A DNA stretch of 64,000 nucleotides from Prosthecochloris marina (GTDB taxonomy: Bacteria > Bacteroidota > Chlorobiia > Chlorobiales > Chlorobiaceae): positions 186,001 through 250,000 of the forward strand of contig NZ_PDNZ01000003.1 of the NCBI RefSeq assembly GCF_003182595.1. The letters run 5' to 3'. Shown here piece after piece: positions 40,967 through 50,468 of the stretch. The position numbers were made by a program, and so were the translations under genes. Each line of letters opens with the position of its first letter. Position 1 is the stretch's first letter. A model generated the notes under the pieces. It searched no databases, was not told where the DNA came from, and was given only the letters and a program-made list of their open reading frames with translations.

Positions 40967-41018
40967 ATGCCGCCTTTCACAATAGAATATCTTTTTTGTG
41001 CTTTACCCCCTATACCGG

Positions 41019-41091
41019 CACGTCAGGAGGGACTCGAACCCCCAACCTGCGGTTTTGGAGACCGCTGCTCTACCAATTAAGCTACTGACGT
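41019..41091 (-). tRNA. tRNA-Trp (CCA)
   Basis: 73-base cloverleaf on the minus strand: acceptor ACGTCAG/CTGACGT, D-arm AGCTTAATTGGTAGAGC, anticodon stem GCGGT/ACCGC with loop CTCCAAA (anticodon CCA), T-loop GGTTCGAGTCC. Discriminator G; the full CCA tail is not encoded. Just upstream of secE. Confidence 0.97.
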
Positions 41092-41114
41092 CTGCATAAC
41101 CACACGAGTATGAG

Positions 41115-41187
<73 letters not shown>

Positions 41188-41208
41188 CTGGCTACCAGAA
41201 AACCACAG

Positions 41209-41291
41209 TGGGTAGGGAAGGATTCGAACCTCCGAAGACATATGTCGACAGATTTACAGTCTGTTGCGTTTGACCGCTTCGCTACCTACCC
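41209..41291 (-). tRNA. tRNA-Tyr (GTA)
   Basis: 83-base class II tRNA with a long variable arm. Acceptor GGGTAGG/CCTACCC, anticodon stem ACAGA/TCTGT with loop CTGTAAA (anticodon GTA), T-loop GGTTCGAATCC. Confidence 0.97.
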
Positions 41292-41310
41292 GCTTTACTG
41301 TCTTACTCCG

Positions 41311-41383
41311 AGCTGGTGATGGGACTCGAACCCGCAACCTGCTGATTACAAATCAGCTGCTCTACCAATTGAGCTACACCAGC
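41311..41383 (-). tRNA. tRNA-Thr (TGT)
   Basis: Acceptor GCTGGTG/CACCAGC, anticodon stem GCTGA/TCAGC with loop TTTGTAA (anticodon TGT), T-loop GGTTCGAGTCC. It is the first tRNA of the minus-strand cluster, about 19 bases after the predicted transcription start. Confidence 0.97.
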
Positions 41384-41408
41384 ACAGCTTCAAAAAAACA
41401 GGGCAGGT

Positions 41409-41436
41409 AATATAATCCTATTAAATCAAAATCCAA
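41409..41436 (-). promoter_or_regulatory. Promoter of the tRNA-secE-nusG-ribosomal protein transcript
   Basis: On the minus strand TTGGAT (41431-41436) and TATATT (41409-41414) are separated by 16 bases and lie just upstream of tRNA-Thr(TGT). No coding sequence intervenes. Consensus match and position support the call. Confidence 0.55.
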
Positions 41437-41500
41437 AAAAAAACGCTATTCTTACCTGGCTGGTATTAAAAAAACATTTTTGAATGTCTATGAGCCACCG

Positions 41501-42280
41501 TTATAACTTGAGAGGAGCCAAAAAAGATGCCGTCCTCAATACTGTGCGCCTCGGCAGAAAACGCTGAAGAAAAACCAGTAAAAAGTCAAGAAACGTTGGA
41601 AAAACATGTAACCTGTTTTTATAAAGCCCTTTGATCGCAGCTTTGACAACCACGGAAGGCTCCGAGACAGGCAGTATGCTGTGCTCGGGATATTGATGCG
41701 CTCTGGCGTGAAAACCCGTATCAATGTATCCAGGACAGACAACGACAACCTTTATTCCCTTGTCCCCTAATTCCTTGTGGAGTGATTCACTCAGCGTTAT
41801 GATAAATGACTTTGTTGCCGAATAAAGCCCTAAAAAAGGAACGCCCTGAAATCCACCCACCGACGATATATTTATAATTCCCCCTTTCTTTTCCGCTATC
41901 ATATCGGGAATGAAAAGCCGCACAAGCAATGCCATAGCCGCCACGTTCACCTGCACCATTTCCTGTAGCTCCGTCAAAGGCATAGATGCGTAATCACCCG
42001 CAAAACCGAAACCCGCACAGTTGACAATCAACCCTACTCTTAGCTCTTTTCGAGCACAATATTCATAAATTCTCCTTGGGCTGTCCGGATCTCCCAAATC
42101 TTCAGCACATATGTGAATATCAAGATTGCCTGAAGGATTCACCTCCTCACTGAGTTCCTGTAATCGCCTTTCAGAACGGGCAACAAGAACCATATCACAC
42201 TTCCGTCGTGCAAACTCATGCACAAACTCCTGACCAATCCCGGTTGAAGCGCCGGTTATCAACGTATAAAACATAGTCAC
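41501..42280 (-). CDS. Short-chain dehydrogenase/reductase of unknown substrate
   Basis: 259 residues (or 257 from the second ATG). Rossmann fold with cofactor loop TGASTGIGQEF near residues 9-19, NCAGFGFAGDY, the catalytic Ser region (INISSVGGFQGVPFLGLYSA with the YSATKSF Tyr-x-x-x-Lys) and a hydrophobic C-terminus. It resembles the DltE/YqjQ-type classical SDRs of about 260 residues. The C-terminal stretch (FLDFLLVFLQRFLPRRTVLR) is hydrophobic and may touch the membrane. It is monocistronic; the substrate cannot be told. Confidence 0.88.
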   Translation of the reverse strand: MTMFYTLITGASTGIGQEFVHEFARRKCDMVLVARSERRLQELSEEVNPSGNLDIHICAEDLGDPDSPRRIYEYCARKELRVGLIVNCAGFGFAGDYASMPLTELQEMVQVNVAAMALLVRLFIPDMIAEKKGGIINISSVGGFQGVPFLGLYSATKSFIITLSESLHKELGDKGIKVVVVCPGYIDTGFHARAHQYPEHSILPVSEPSVVVKAAIKGLYKNRLHVFPTFLDFLLVFLQRFLPRRTVLRTASFLAPLKL

Positions 42281-42431
42281 CCGTTTTTTTCACGCTACAC
42301 TGCCAGGGCACACAGCTTACTCCGGATTCCCCACAATACCTCAGAGACATCGGCATCGGTACTCTTTTTCAGCACCGCTTTTTGGTGCCGATCACCGTTT
42401 CCAGCAAATACTCGCAAACTCTCTTTCCCCG

Positions 42432-44489
42432 CTATTCCACAGGGTCAACCCATCGCCCATGCGATTTGATCAGTTCGACCAGTTTTTCAACAGCATCCTC
42501 TTCAGGAATGTTCGACCTGACACATTCTTTACCGACATACAAGCTTACCCCGTTCTTACCGGAGCCCACATAACCGAAATCGGCGTCAGCCATTTCACCT
42601 GGCCCATTGACGATACACCCCATGATGCCGATTTTCAAGCCTTTCAGATGTGACATTCTGGTCTTGATAATGCCAGCAGTTTTTTCAAGATCAAAATAGG
42701 TTCTCCCACAACCAGGGCAGGAGATAAACTCCGTTTTCGACATACGCACCCTCGCCGCCTGCAGAATGTTGAAAGCAAGCCCTATCTCCTCATCTTCAGG
42801 AAGCCCGCTTTCCAGAGCAAACAGGTCCCCTATGCCATCACAAAAGAGGGTTCCGACTTGAATCGCACAATCAATAAGCGTTTCAAGACGATCTTTCTTC
42901 CCCTTGCTATACCGAACTGCAAGCGGATAATCGATCCCATCCTGATTGAAACTCCGAACAAGGTAGCGGTACGCATAGACAGCATCAGGAGAATCAATAG
43001 AAAACAACACACGCCGCAACCCCATAGCGTTCACTCTCAACGCAATTCTTTTGAGAATATCAGCTGAAACCCTGGCTGAGGAGTTTTCATGTATGAAACA
43101 AAACTCTATTACAGCACCCCTGTCGTCGAGACCATCGAGCACTTCCTTATCGATCATCTGTCCCTCGACAATCCCGATACGCACCTTGGCGGCAATATTC
43201 ATAAACGCCGGGGCAAGCGCTATATCCTTTACAGAAACACCGACACGATCCCGGTATGCACCAAGTTTGCCGAGTACCGTATCCAGCAGAGCCACGTCCT
43301 CCAGCGATGAGACCGGAACAGTGACAAACTCCGAGCGCAATACCGAATCCTGCCTCTCAACGGCAAGCCGGCTTTTGAGTTCCGCAAGCAGCAGATCCGC
43401 GTTCGCAGGCACCTGCGTGGCAGAGGTTTCAACCATCGGGACATTCTCTCCCCCGAGACCCCCGGCACCAGTATCGATTACCATTGCTTTCCGTCTGCTA
43501 TAGCCGACAGGATCGAAGGGCGGCACGTCAAAGACCGGCGTTGCAACCTGAGACTCGATAAGCTGCTTGACCGGCATATGCCCCTTGTCACCCATCACTT
43601 TCTGGTAATCGTTATACTTTTTAACCAGCGCGAATCCCACAGGCACCTCGTTAACAGGATCCTCGGTCAATGAAACCCGTATGGTATCACCAAGCCCTTC
43701 CTCGAGAAGCGCTCCGATACCCATTGCTGATTTTACTCTCCCTTCATCACCATCACCGGCCTCGGTAACTCCCAGATGCAACGGATATGCATAACGCAAC
43801 TCGTCATCGGCCTTCATCACCAGCAACCTGTAAGCCTGTATCATCACTCGAACATTGGATGACTTCATCGAGAAGAGAATATCATAATACCCTTCATCTT
43901 CACAAATCCTTGCAAATTCAAGCGCCGCCTCGACCATCCCGTCGGGGGTATTTCCGTAACGACTGACAATGCGATCCGAAAGCGATCCATGATTGGTCCC
44001 GATCCTCATCGACACCCCGAACTCTTTCGCTTTCGCAATTAAAGGCAGAAACTCATTCCTTACATTTTCGTATTCAGCCCTGAAAGCTTCATCGGAATAC
44101 TCCTCGTTGGAAAACTTCTTCGTATTGGCGAAATTCCCAGGATTTATGCGGACATTTTCGACAAACTCCACCGCCTTCAAGGCCGCTTTCCTCGAAAAGT
44201 GAATATCAGCCACCAGTGGCGTCGTTATACCATCCCGACGAAGTTGGTCCCGAATAACTTTAAGGTTATTGGCGTCTTTTTCAGTCGGCACCGTCAGGCG
44301 GATAATCTCGCAACCCGCCTCATAGAGCCGCCTGCACTGCTCTACAGATGCAGTTGTATCCATCGTATGCGTTGTTGTCATCGACTCGACTCGTATGGGT
44401 TGGTAACCTCCAAGCGATAGGGGGCCAAAACCAACCTCGTGTGTCAGTCTTCTGCTGTAATGGTACATTGCTATCGGAAAATGCTGCAT
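42432..44489 (-). CDS. ispG: 4-hydroxy-3-methylbut-2-enyl diphosphate synthase, long form
   Basis: 685 residues. Converts MEcPP to HMBPP in the MEP isoprenoid pathway, here feeding carotenoids, quinones and bacteriochlorophyll tails. It is much longer than the ~370-residue E. coli form because of a large insert between the TIM barrel and the iron-sulfur domain, as in plants and Chlorobi/Bacteroidetes. N-terminus: QPIRVESMTTTHTMDTTASV. The [4Fe-4S] ligands are C591, C594 and C625 with E632 (SCPGCGRT, GCIVNGPGE). A second in-frame Met at residue 8 could be the true start. Confidence 0.95.
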   Translation of the reverse strand: MQHFPIAMYHYSRRLTHEVGFGPLSLGGYQPIRVESMTTTHTMDTTASVEQCRRLYEAGCEIIRLTVPTEKDANNLKVIRDQLRRDGITTPLVADIHFSRKAALKAVEFVENVRINPGNFANTKKFSNEEYSDEAFRAEYENVRNEFLPLIAKAKEFGVSMRIGTNHGSLSDRIVSRYGNTPDGMVEAALEFARICEDEGYYDILFSMKSSNVRVMIQAYRLLVMKADDELRYAYPLHLGVTEAGDGDEGRVKSAMGIGALLEEGLGDTIRVSLTEDPVNEVPVGFALVKKYNDYQKVMGDKGHMPVKQLIESQVATPVFDVPPFDPVGYSRRKAMVIDTGAGGLGGENVPMVETSATQVPANADLLLAELKSRLAVERQDSVLRSEFVTVPVSSLEDVALLDTVLGKLGAYRDRVGVSVKDIALAPAFMNIAAKVRIGIVEGQMIDKEVLDGLDDRGAVIEFCFIHENSSARVSADILKRIALRVNAMGLRRVLFSIDSPDAVYAYRYLVRSFNQDGIDYPLAVRYSKGKKDRLETLIDCAIQVGTLFCDGIGDLFALESGLPEDEEIGLAFNILQAARVRMSKTEFISCPGCGRTYFDLEKTAGIIKTRMSHLKGLKIGIMGCIVNGPGEMADADFGYVGSGKNGVSLYVGKECVRSNIPEEDAVEKLVELIKSHGRWVDPVE

Positions 44490-44563
44490 ACTACTTATTT
44501 ATATTATTTTAGCTTGATATCGGGAAGATACCGTCGTCAAACAGGTTATATCGGTACCATGCG

Positions 44564-44878
44564 TTATTTTTTTTTATCCTCGATAATAAACAGAGTCTCA
44601 TCATCTTTTGAAAAATTATATTTCTCCCTGGCTATCTTCTCTATCGTCTCCGGATTGTCTGCACTGCGGATCTTTCGGGTGTTTTCAATGATCTTCAATT
44701 CTTCTTGCTCCTGAAGCTCTCTGAGCATACGATTCTCCGCTTCCATACGAAACCTCGCGACCACCCCGTAATTCCCAAAAATCACCCATAGCACCAGAAC
44801 GCCTGCAAGCGCAAGCAAAAATATTTTCTTCGGGTGGGACAGAACATAAGCCCATATGTCAGATAAGACCTGTTTCAA
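44564..44878 (-). CDS. Septum formation initiator protein (FtsB/DivIC family)
   Basis: 104 residues. Single-pass membrane cell-division protein of the FtsQLB-type complex. A short cytoplasmic N-terminus, one membrane segment (KIFLLALAGVLVLWVIFGNY) and a periplasmic coiled coil (RMEAENRMLRELQEQEELKI) ending in the typical NPETIEKIAREKYNFSKDDE. It is downstream of eno, the usual eno-ftsB order, with a 219-base gap in which I see no gene. Confidence 0.88.
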   Translation of the reverse strand: MKQVLSDIWAYVLSHPKKIFLLALAGVLVLWVIFGNYGVVARFRMEAENRMLRELQEQEELKIIENTRKIRSADNPETIEKIAREKYNFSKDDETLFIIEDKKK

Positions 44879-45097
44879 CCTCGCATCCGTTTGTCTGTCA
44901 TTTTTACCACCTGCAACATCCCTTCTCCTACGGGGTTCGGGGCCGTTATAGACCTCGGCACCGAAATTATAATCAACGTAATCTCATTTCGACCCCAAGA
45001 CCTGACAACGACCCCGATGCTCAACTTTTTTTCTCGTCAAAAGCCAACGGCCATCCCTCTTAAGAGGATCACCGTTCACTCTATCCAATCAGAACAC

Positions 45098-46426
<1,329 letters not shown>

Positions 46427-46658
46427 TTATGTTCAAAAAGCCGGTAAAAAAATACGAGACGCAATGGGTACAATTCCTCCGCTAAACATAAGAATTTATC
46501 ACCTATTCGCCAGCTTTTCATCAATGCCCCCTGAGCTTAAGAAACTTTTTTTTACTTTTCTTTTTTATCGGCTGTTTCCTCTCGACAACAAACAGCTCCG
46601 CAAATTGTTCGTCCGGTACTCCCGGGCACCAGCAATTCAATAACAAGGAGTCCTACTC

Positions 46659-48743
46659 ATGCACGCAGTCCAATCTGATCAACTTCGCAACATCGTTATC
46701 GCAGGCCATGCCGGTTCCGGCAAAACAATCCTTACCGAATCACTCGCGCTTTCCATGAATGTCACCAACCGCCTCGGCACTATCGAAGACGGCACAACAA
46801 TCTCCGATTATGCCGAGGATGAAATAACAAGGCAGCACAGCCTCAACTCAAGCCTCGTTCACGGCACATGGAAAGGACACAAGATAAATTTCATAGACAC
46901 ACCTGGTCTTCCGGATTTTCATGGAGATGTCAAGTCATCCATGCGCGTAGCCGATACCGTTTTCCTGACAGTCAACACCTCCATCGGTGTAGAAGTCGGC
47001 ACGGACCTTATCTGGGACTACACCAGGGAATACTATAAACCAACCGTATTCGTACTGACGAAACTGGATGCGGACAGGACAAACTACACGAAAACCGTTG
47101 AGGAACTTCAAGATCATTTCGGACAAGTAGTGACCCCTATACAGTTCCCTGCAGAAGAGGGTTTGGGACATCATATCATTATCGATGTACTACTGATGAA
47201 ACAGCTTGTATTCAGTCCTGACAAGCCGGGCAGTATGACTGTTTCCGAAATACCCGACCTGTATAAAAAACGCGCTGAGGACCTGCATTTCAAACTTGTT
47301 GAAGCCGTTGCCGAAACTGATGAAGAACTCATGAACCGGTATTTCGAAGTCGGCAACCTAACGGAAGACGAACTTCGTGCCGGCATAAAATCAGCTCTCC
47401 TCACCAGGACATTCTTCCCTGTTTTCTGTACCTCGCCACTTCACCTTATCGGTTCGGAACGCCTCCTGAACGCTATAGTCAATCTCTGCCCGTCACCCAT
47501 AGAACGTGGACCCGAACATGCTTACTGCAGCAACCAAAACAATGAAAAGCTTCTCGACCCCAACCCAGAAGGCCCGACAATCGCATTTATCTTCAAAACA
47601 ATGTCAGAGCCAAGAGTAGGTGAAGTTTCCTATCTTCGGGTTTATTCAGGACATATTGAAACGGGCCACGAACTGATCGATGCCCAGACAGGACAGCTTG
47701 AAAAGATCGGGCAGGTCTATACCATGGAAGGTCAAAAAAAGATCCCGGTCGAAAAGCTGCTTGCGGGTGATATCGGCATGGTTGTCAAACTTAAAGACTC
47801 CCATACAAACGATACTCTTGCCGACAAGGGAACCGATTGCAGAATAAGTCCGATCATTTTTCCGGAACCTCTCTTGGCAACGGCAATAGAGCCCGTTGCA
47901 CAGGGTGATGAGGAAAAGATATCTTCAGGTCTTTTTCACCTGCACGAAGAAGACCCGAGTTTCAGCATCGAACACGATACAGAATTCAACCAGACAATCC
48001 TCAAAACACTTGGCGAAACACACCTCGATGCGATTCTCAATCGCCTTGAAAAAAAATTCAGTGTTTCGGTTAAAACCTCACCGGTAAAGATCCCATACCG
48101 CGAAACAATCCGGATAACCGCAAACGCACAGGGTAAGTACAAAAAACAATCCGGCGGCAGAGGTCAATATGGCGATGTCTGGGTACGCATCGAGCCGACC
48201 GAGAGAAATTCAGGTTTTTCTTTTTCGAGCGAGGTTGTCGGCGGCGTGGTACCTACCCGCTATCTTCCAGCTGTAGAAAAAGGTCTTCGAGAAACAGTAG
48301 CTACAGGCGTTCTTTGCGGCTATCCGGTTGTTGACCTGAAAACTGTAGTGTACGATGGTTCCCACCACCCTGTAGATAGCTCAGAGTTTGCATTTAAAAT
48401 CGCGGCCAGCATGGCTTTCAAGGCTGCATTCGACAAAGCCAAACCCCTTTTGCTTGAGCCTTACTATACGCTCAGCGTTCAGAGCCCGGAGCAGTACACT
48501 GGAGAAATTGTAGGGGAAATATCCAGCAAGAGAGGGAAAATCATCGGTATGGATGCAGATTCCCGTTTTCAGATCGTTAAAGCTCATATACCCCAATCTT
48601 CATTGCGAGATTTTCATATGCAGCTTGTTCGCCTGACACAGGGAAGAGCACGTTATAGCTGCTCATTCAGTCACTATGAAGAAATGCCGCAGGACGTTGC
48701 GAACCAGATAGTAACGTCAAAAGAAGAAAAGGAAAGTGCATAA
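46659..48743 (+). CDS. EF-G-like translation GTPase (FusA paralog)
   Basis: 694 residues, preceded by AAGGAG. Five-domain EF-G layout: G domain, domain II (SYLRVYSGHIETGHELIDAQ), domain III (DPSFSIEHDTEFNQTILKTL), domain IV with QSGGRGQYGDVWVRIEP, and domain V (VGEISSKRGKIIGMDADSRF). P-loop GHAGSGKT and DTPG are intact, but the base-specificity motif NKxD reads TKLD (FVLTKLDADRTN). Switch I (SDYAEDEITRQHSL) also differs from canonical EF-G (DxxxxExxRGIT). This is the EF-G2/FusA-like group, whose role is uncertain and which is not the main elongation factor. Confidence 0.9.
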   Translation: MHAVQSDQLRNIVIAGHAGSGKTILTESLALSMNVTNRLGTIEDGTTISDYAEDEITRQHSLNSSLVHGTWKGHKINFIDTPGLPDFHGDVKSSMRVADTVFLTVNTSIGVEVGTDLIWDYTREYYKPTVFVLTKLDADRTNYTKTVEELQDHFGQVVTPIQFPAEEGLGHHIIIDVLLMKQLVFSPDKPGSMTVSEIPDLYKKRAEDLHFKLVEAVAETDEELMNRYFEVGNLTEDELRAGIKSALLTRTFFPVFCTSPLHLIGSERLLNAIVNLCPSPIERGPEHAYCSNQNNEKLLDPNPEGPTIAFIFKTMSEPRVGEVSYLRVYSGHIETGHELIDAQTGQLEKIGQVYTMEGQKKIPVEKLLAGDIGMVVKLKDSHTNDTLADKGTDCRISPIIFPEPLLATAIEPVAQGDEEKISSGLFHLHEEDPSFSIEHDTEFNQTILKTLGETHLDAILNRLEKKFSVSVKTSPVKIPYRETIRITANAQGKYKKQSGGRGQYGDVWVRIEPTERNSGFSFSSEVVGGVVPTRYLPAVEKGLRETVATGVLCGYPVVDLKTVVYDGSHHPVDSSEFAFKIAASMAFKAAFDKAKPLLLEPYYTLSVQSPEQYTGEIVGEISSKRGKIIGMDADSRFQIVKAHIPQSSLRDFHMQLVRLTQGRARYSCSFSHYEEMPQDVANQIVTSKEEKESA

Positions 48744-48804
48744 TCGTTCAACTGAAATGGGCGGCAGTAGGAAAAGTGCCGCCCATTGTCGGCAGTCTGC
48801 CGAC

Positions 48805-49551
48805 TTACAACCGGCGAAAGAATGATAATATCGGCAACCACCAAACAACCCAGACGGCCTCGACAATATTTCTTTTAGTCATTTTCGATTTTCCGACAGC
48901 ACGGTCGATAAAAATGATCGGAACCTCATCAATTGTAAATCCTTTCTTCCATACCTTGAAATTCATTTCTATCTGAAAAGAGTACCCCTGTGATTTCACC
49001 CTGTCGAGGTCGATCTCTTTTAGAACACGGACCTGGAAACATTTGTATCCACTTGTTGGATCTGATACCGGCATACCGGTAATAAGCCTTGTATAGATAC
49101 TCGCCATTTTCGACAGCACCAGCCGGCCGAGTGGCCAGTTAATGACATTTACCGTGTTGTTGATATATCGCGAACCGATAACAAGATCCGTCGTCAATGA
49201 TTTTTCAAGCATGACCCCGATAACCTCAGGGTCATGGGAATAATCCGCATCCATTTCTATAACTCGGCAATAGTCATGCTCCAACGCATATCGGAAACCA
49301 TCGATGTAAGCCGTCCCAAGCCCCATTTTCTCTGGCCTCTCCTTCAAGTACAGGCGCTTGTTCCGCAACTGCTTCTCTTTGACCAAGCCTGCAGTCCCAT
49401 CTGGAGAACTATCGTCTATAATCAAAATATCGAGCATTTCCGGATAACGTGAGAAAATATCATCCAGCAGCTCTCCTATATTTTCAGACTCGTTATAGGT
49501 AGGAATAATTACCAGTGTTTTTTCGGTAGGCACTCTGCTCTCTATCATCAC
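48805..49551 (-). CDS. Family 2 glycosyltransferase, polyprenyl-phosphate mannosyl/glucosyl-transferase type
   Basis: 248 residues. Resembles dolichyl-phosphate mannose synthase (DPM1): TLVIIPTYNESENIGELLDD, IIDDSSPDGTAGLV, the DxD-type EMDADYSHDP, and the acceptor region RYINNTVNVINWPLGRLVLS. It transfers a sugar from a nucleotide donor to a polyprenyl phosphate on the cytoplasmic face. No strong C-terminal membrane helices, so it is the soluble or peripheral type. Monocistronic; the sugar is unknown. Confidence 0.92.
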   Translation of the reverse strand: MMIESRVPTEKTLVIIPTYNESENIGELLDDIFSRYPEMLDILIIDDSSPDGTAGLVKEKQLRNKRLYLKERPEKMGLGTAYIDGFRYALEHDYCRVIEMDADYSHDPEVIGVMLEKSLTTDLVIGSRYINNTVNVINWPLGRLVLSKMASIYTRLITGMPVSDPTSGYKCFQVRVLKEIDLDRVKSQGYSFQIEMNFKVWKKGFTIDEVPIIFIDRAVGKSKMTKRNIVEAVWVVWWLPILSFFRRL

Positions 49552-49576
49552 ATATCAGTAGGTTAACACAATAAAA

Positions 49577-49608
49577 AAAGCATTGCCCAAGGACACGGAC
49601 AATGCTTT
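49577..49608 (-). terminator. Terminator after pscB
   Basis: AAAGCATTGTCC pairs with GGGCAATGCTTT (one G-U) around an 8-base loop and is followed by a T-run on the minus strand. It lies 30 bases after the pscB stop. Confidence 0.85.
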
Positions 49609-49637
49609 ATCAACGACTTTTTTACGCAAAACAGCTC

Positions 49638-50375
49638 CTACCTGTTCTCCTTGTGGAAACGGTGCAAAAAGCGCAAGTCGAAATCCAAACGCTCTGGCGG
49701 TGTATATGTAAAATCCAGAATCTCGCCATCAGGAAGAATTTCGATGAGAGCTCCTGTAGGACATTCGTCCGATGAGAAACATGCTGAGCAAGATATACAG
49801 GCATCCTGATCGATATAACAGCGAAAACCGTTTTCCTGTACATCACCGTAGAACTTGTAGCCTATTGCGTTTACCTTGGGCGGGCATTTGTCGAGACAGA
49901 GTCCACAACCGACACAAAGGTTTTCAAGAATAAAATAATGTTTCTTCGGGCGAGGAGCTTTCTTCTTGGCAACAGGTTTTGCCCCGGGTTTCGGAACACC
50001 CTTGGCTGCTGGAGCCGCTCCTTTCGGAGCAGGAACCCCACCTTTCGCTGATGGAGGTCCCCCTTTTGCTTTAGGTGCTGCTGGTTTAGGCTTTGCAACA
50101 GGTTTTGGTTTTGGCTTGACAATCGGGAGTGCCGATTCCATTCTGCGGCCTGTACGCCCTAGATTAACATCAAGAGTTACCATACGTTTTTTGGATACCG
50201 GCGAAGCCCCGGCTCCTTTCGGTACGGCAGCCTGTTTCGCAGCCGCTTCTGGCGTCGGCTTCACCTCAGGAGCAACCGCTTTCGCTTTGGGAGCCGGGGC
50301 TTTAGGTGCCGACGGCTTCGGCTTTACCGCTTCCTTAGCAGGCGCTGTACCCTGTTGTTTTACAGGATCGGCCAT
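49638..50375 (-). CDS. pscB: P840 reaction centre iron-sulfur subunit PscB
   Basis: 245 residues. Carries the FA and FB [4Fe-4S] clusters that pass electrons from PscA to ferredoxin on the cytoplasmic side. The ferredoxin domain (about 145-215) has C154, C157, C160, C164 (CVGCGLCLDKCPP) and C193, C196, C199, C205 (CISCSACFSSDECP). The first ~145 residues are an Ala/Pro/Lys-rich low-complexity tail, expected for Chlorobi PscB and of uncertain role. Encoded 93 bases after pscA with a hairpin between. Confidence 0.97.
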   Translation of the reverse strand: MADPVKQQGTAPAKEAVKPKPSAPKAPAPKAKAVAPEVKPTPEAAAKQAAVPKGAGASPVSKKRMVTLDVNLGRTGRRMESALPIVKPKPKPVAKPKPAAPKAKGGPPSAKGGVPAPKGAAPAAKGVPKPGAKPVAKKKAPRPKKHYFILENLCVGCGLCLDKCPPKVNAIGYKFYGDVQENGFRCYIDQDACISCSACFSSDECPTGALIEILPDGEILDFTYTPPERLDFDLRFLHRFHKENR

Positions 50376-50433
50376 AAACCCTCCTATCTTTGTTAAATAA
50401 CAATTTTTCTTTTTACCAAGGACGAACGAGAAT

Positions 50434-50460
50434 TAAAGGAGCCGAATAACGGCTCCTTTA
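50434..50460 (-). terminator. Intercistronic hairpin between pscA and pscB
   Basis: A perfect 11-bp stem TAAAGGAGCCG / CGGCTCCTTTA with a 5-base loop, eight bases after the pscA stop; only TTTAATT follows on the minus strand. It is probably a partial terminator or an mRNA stabiliser that makes more PscA than PscB. Confidence 0.65.
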
Positions 50461-50468
50461 CATCATCA

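Noticed and set aside
44879..45097. Possible small gene between eno and the divIC-like gene
   Set aside because: Only a shadow plus-strand frame is open; no start signal or family match on the minus strand.
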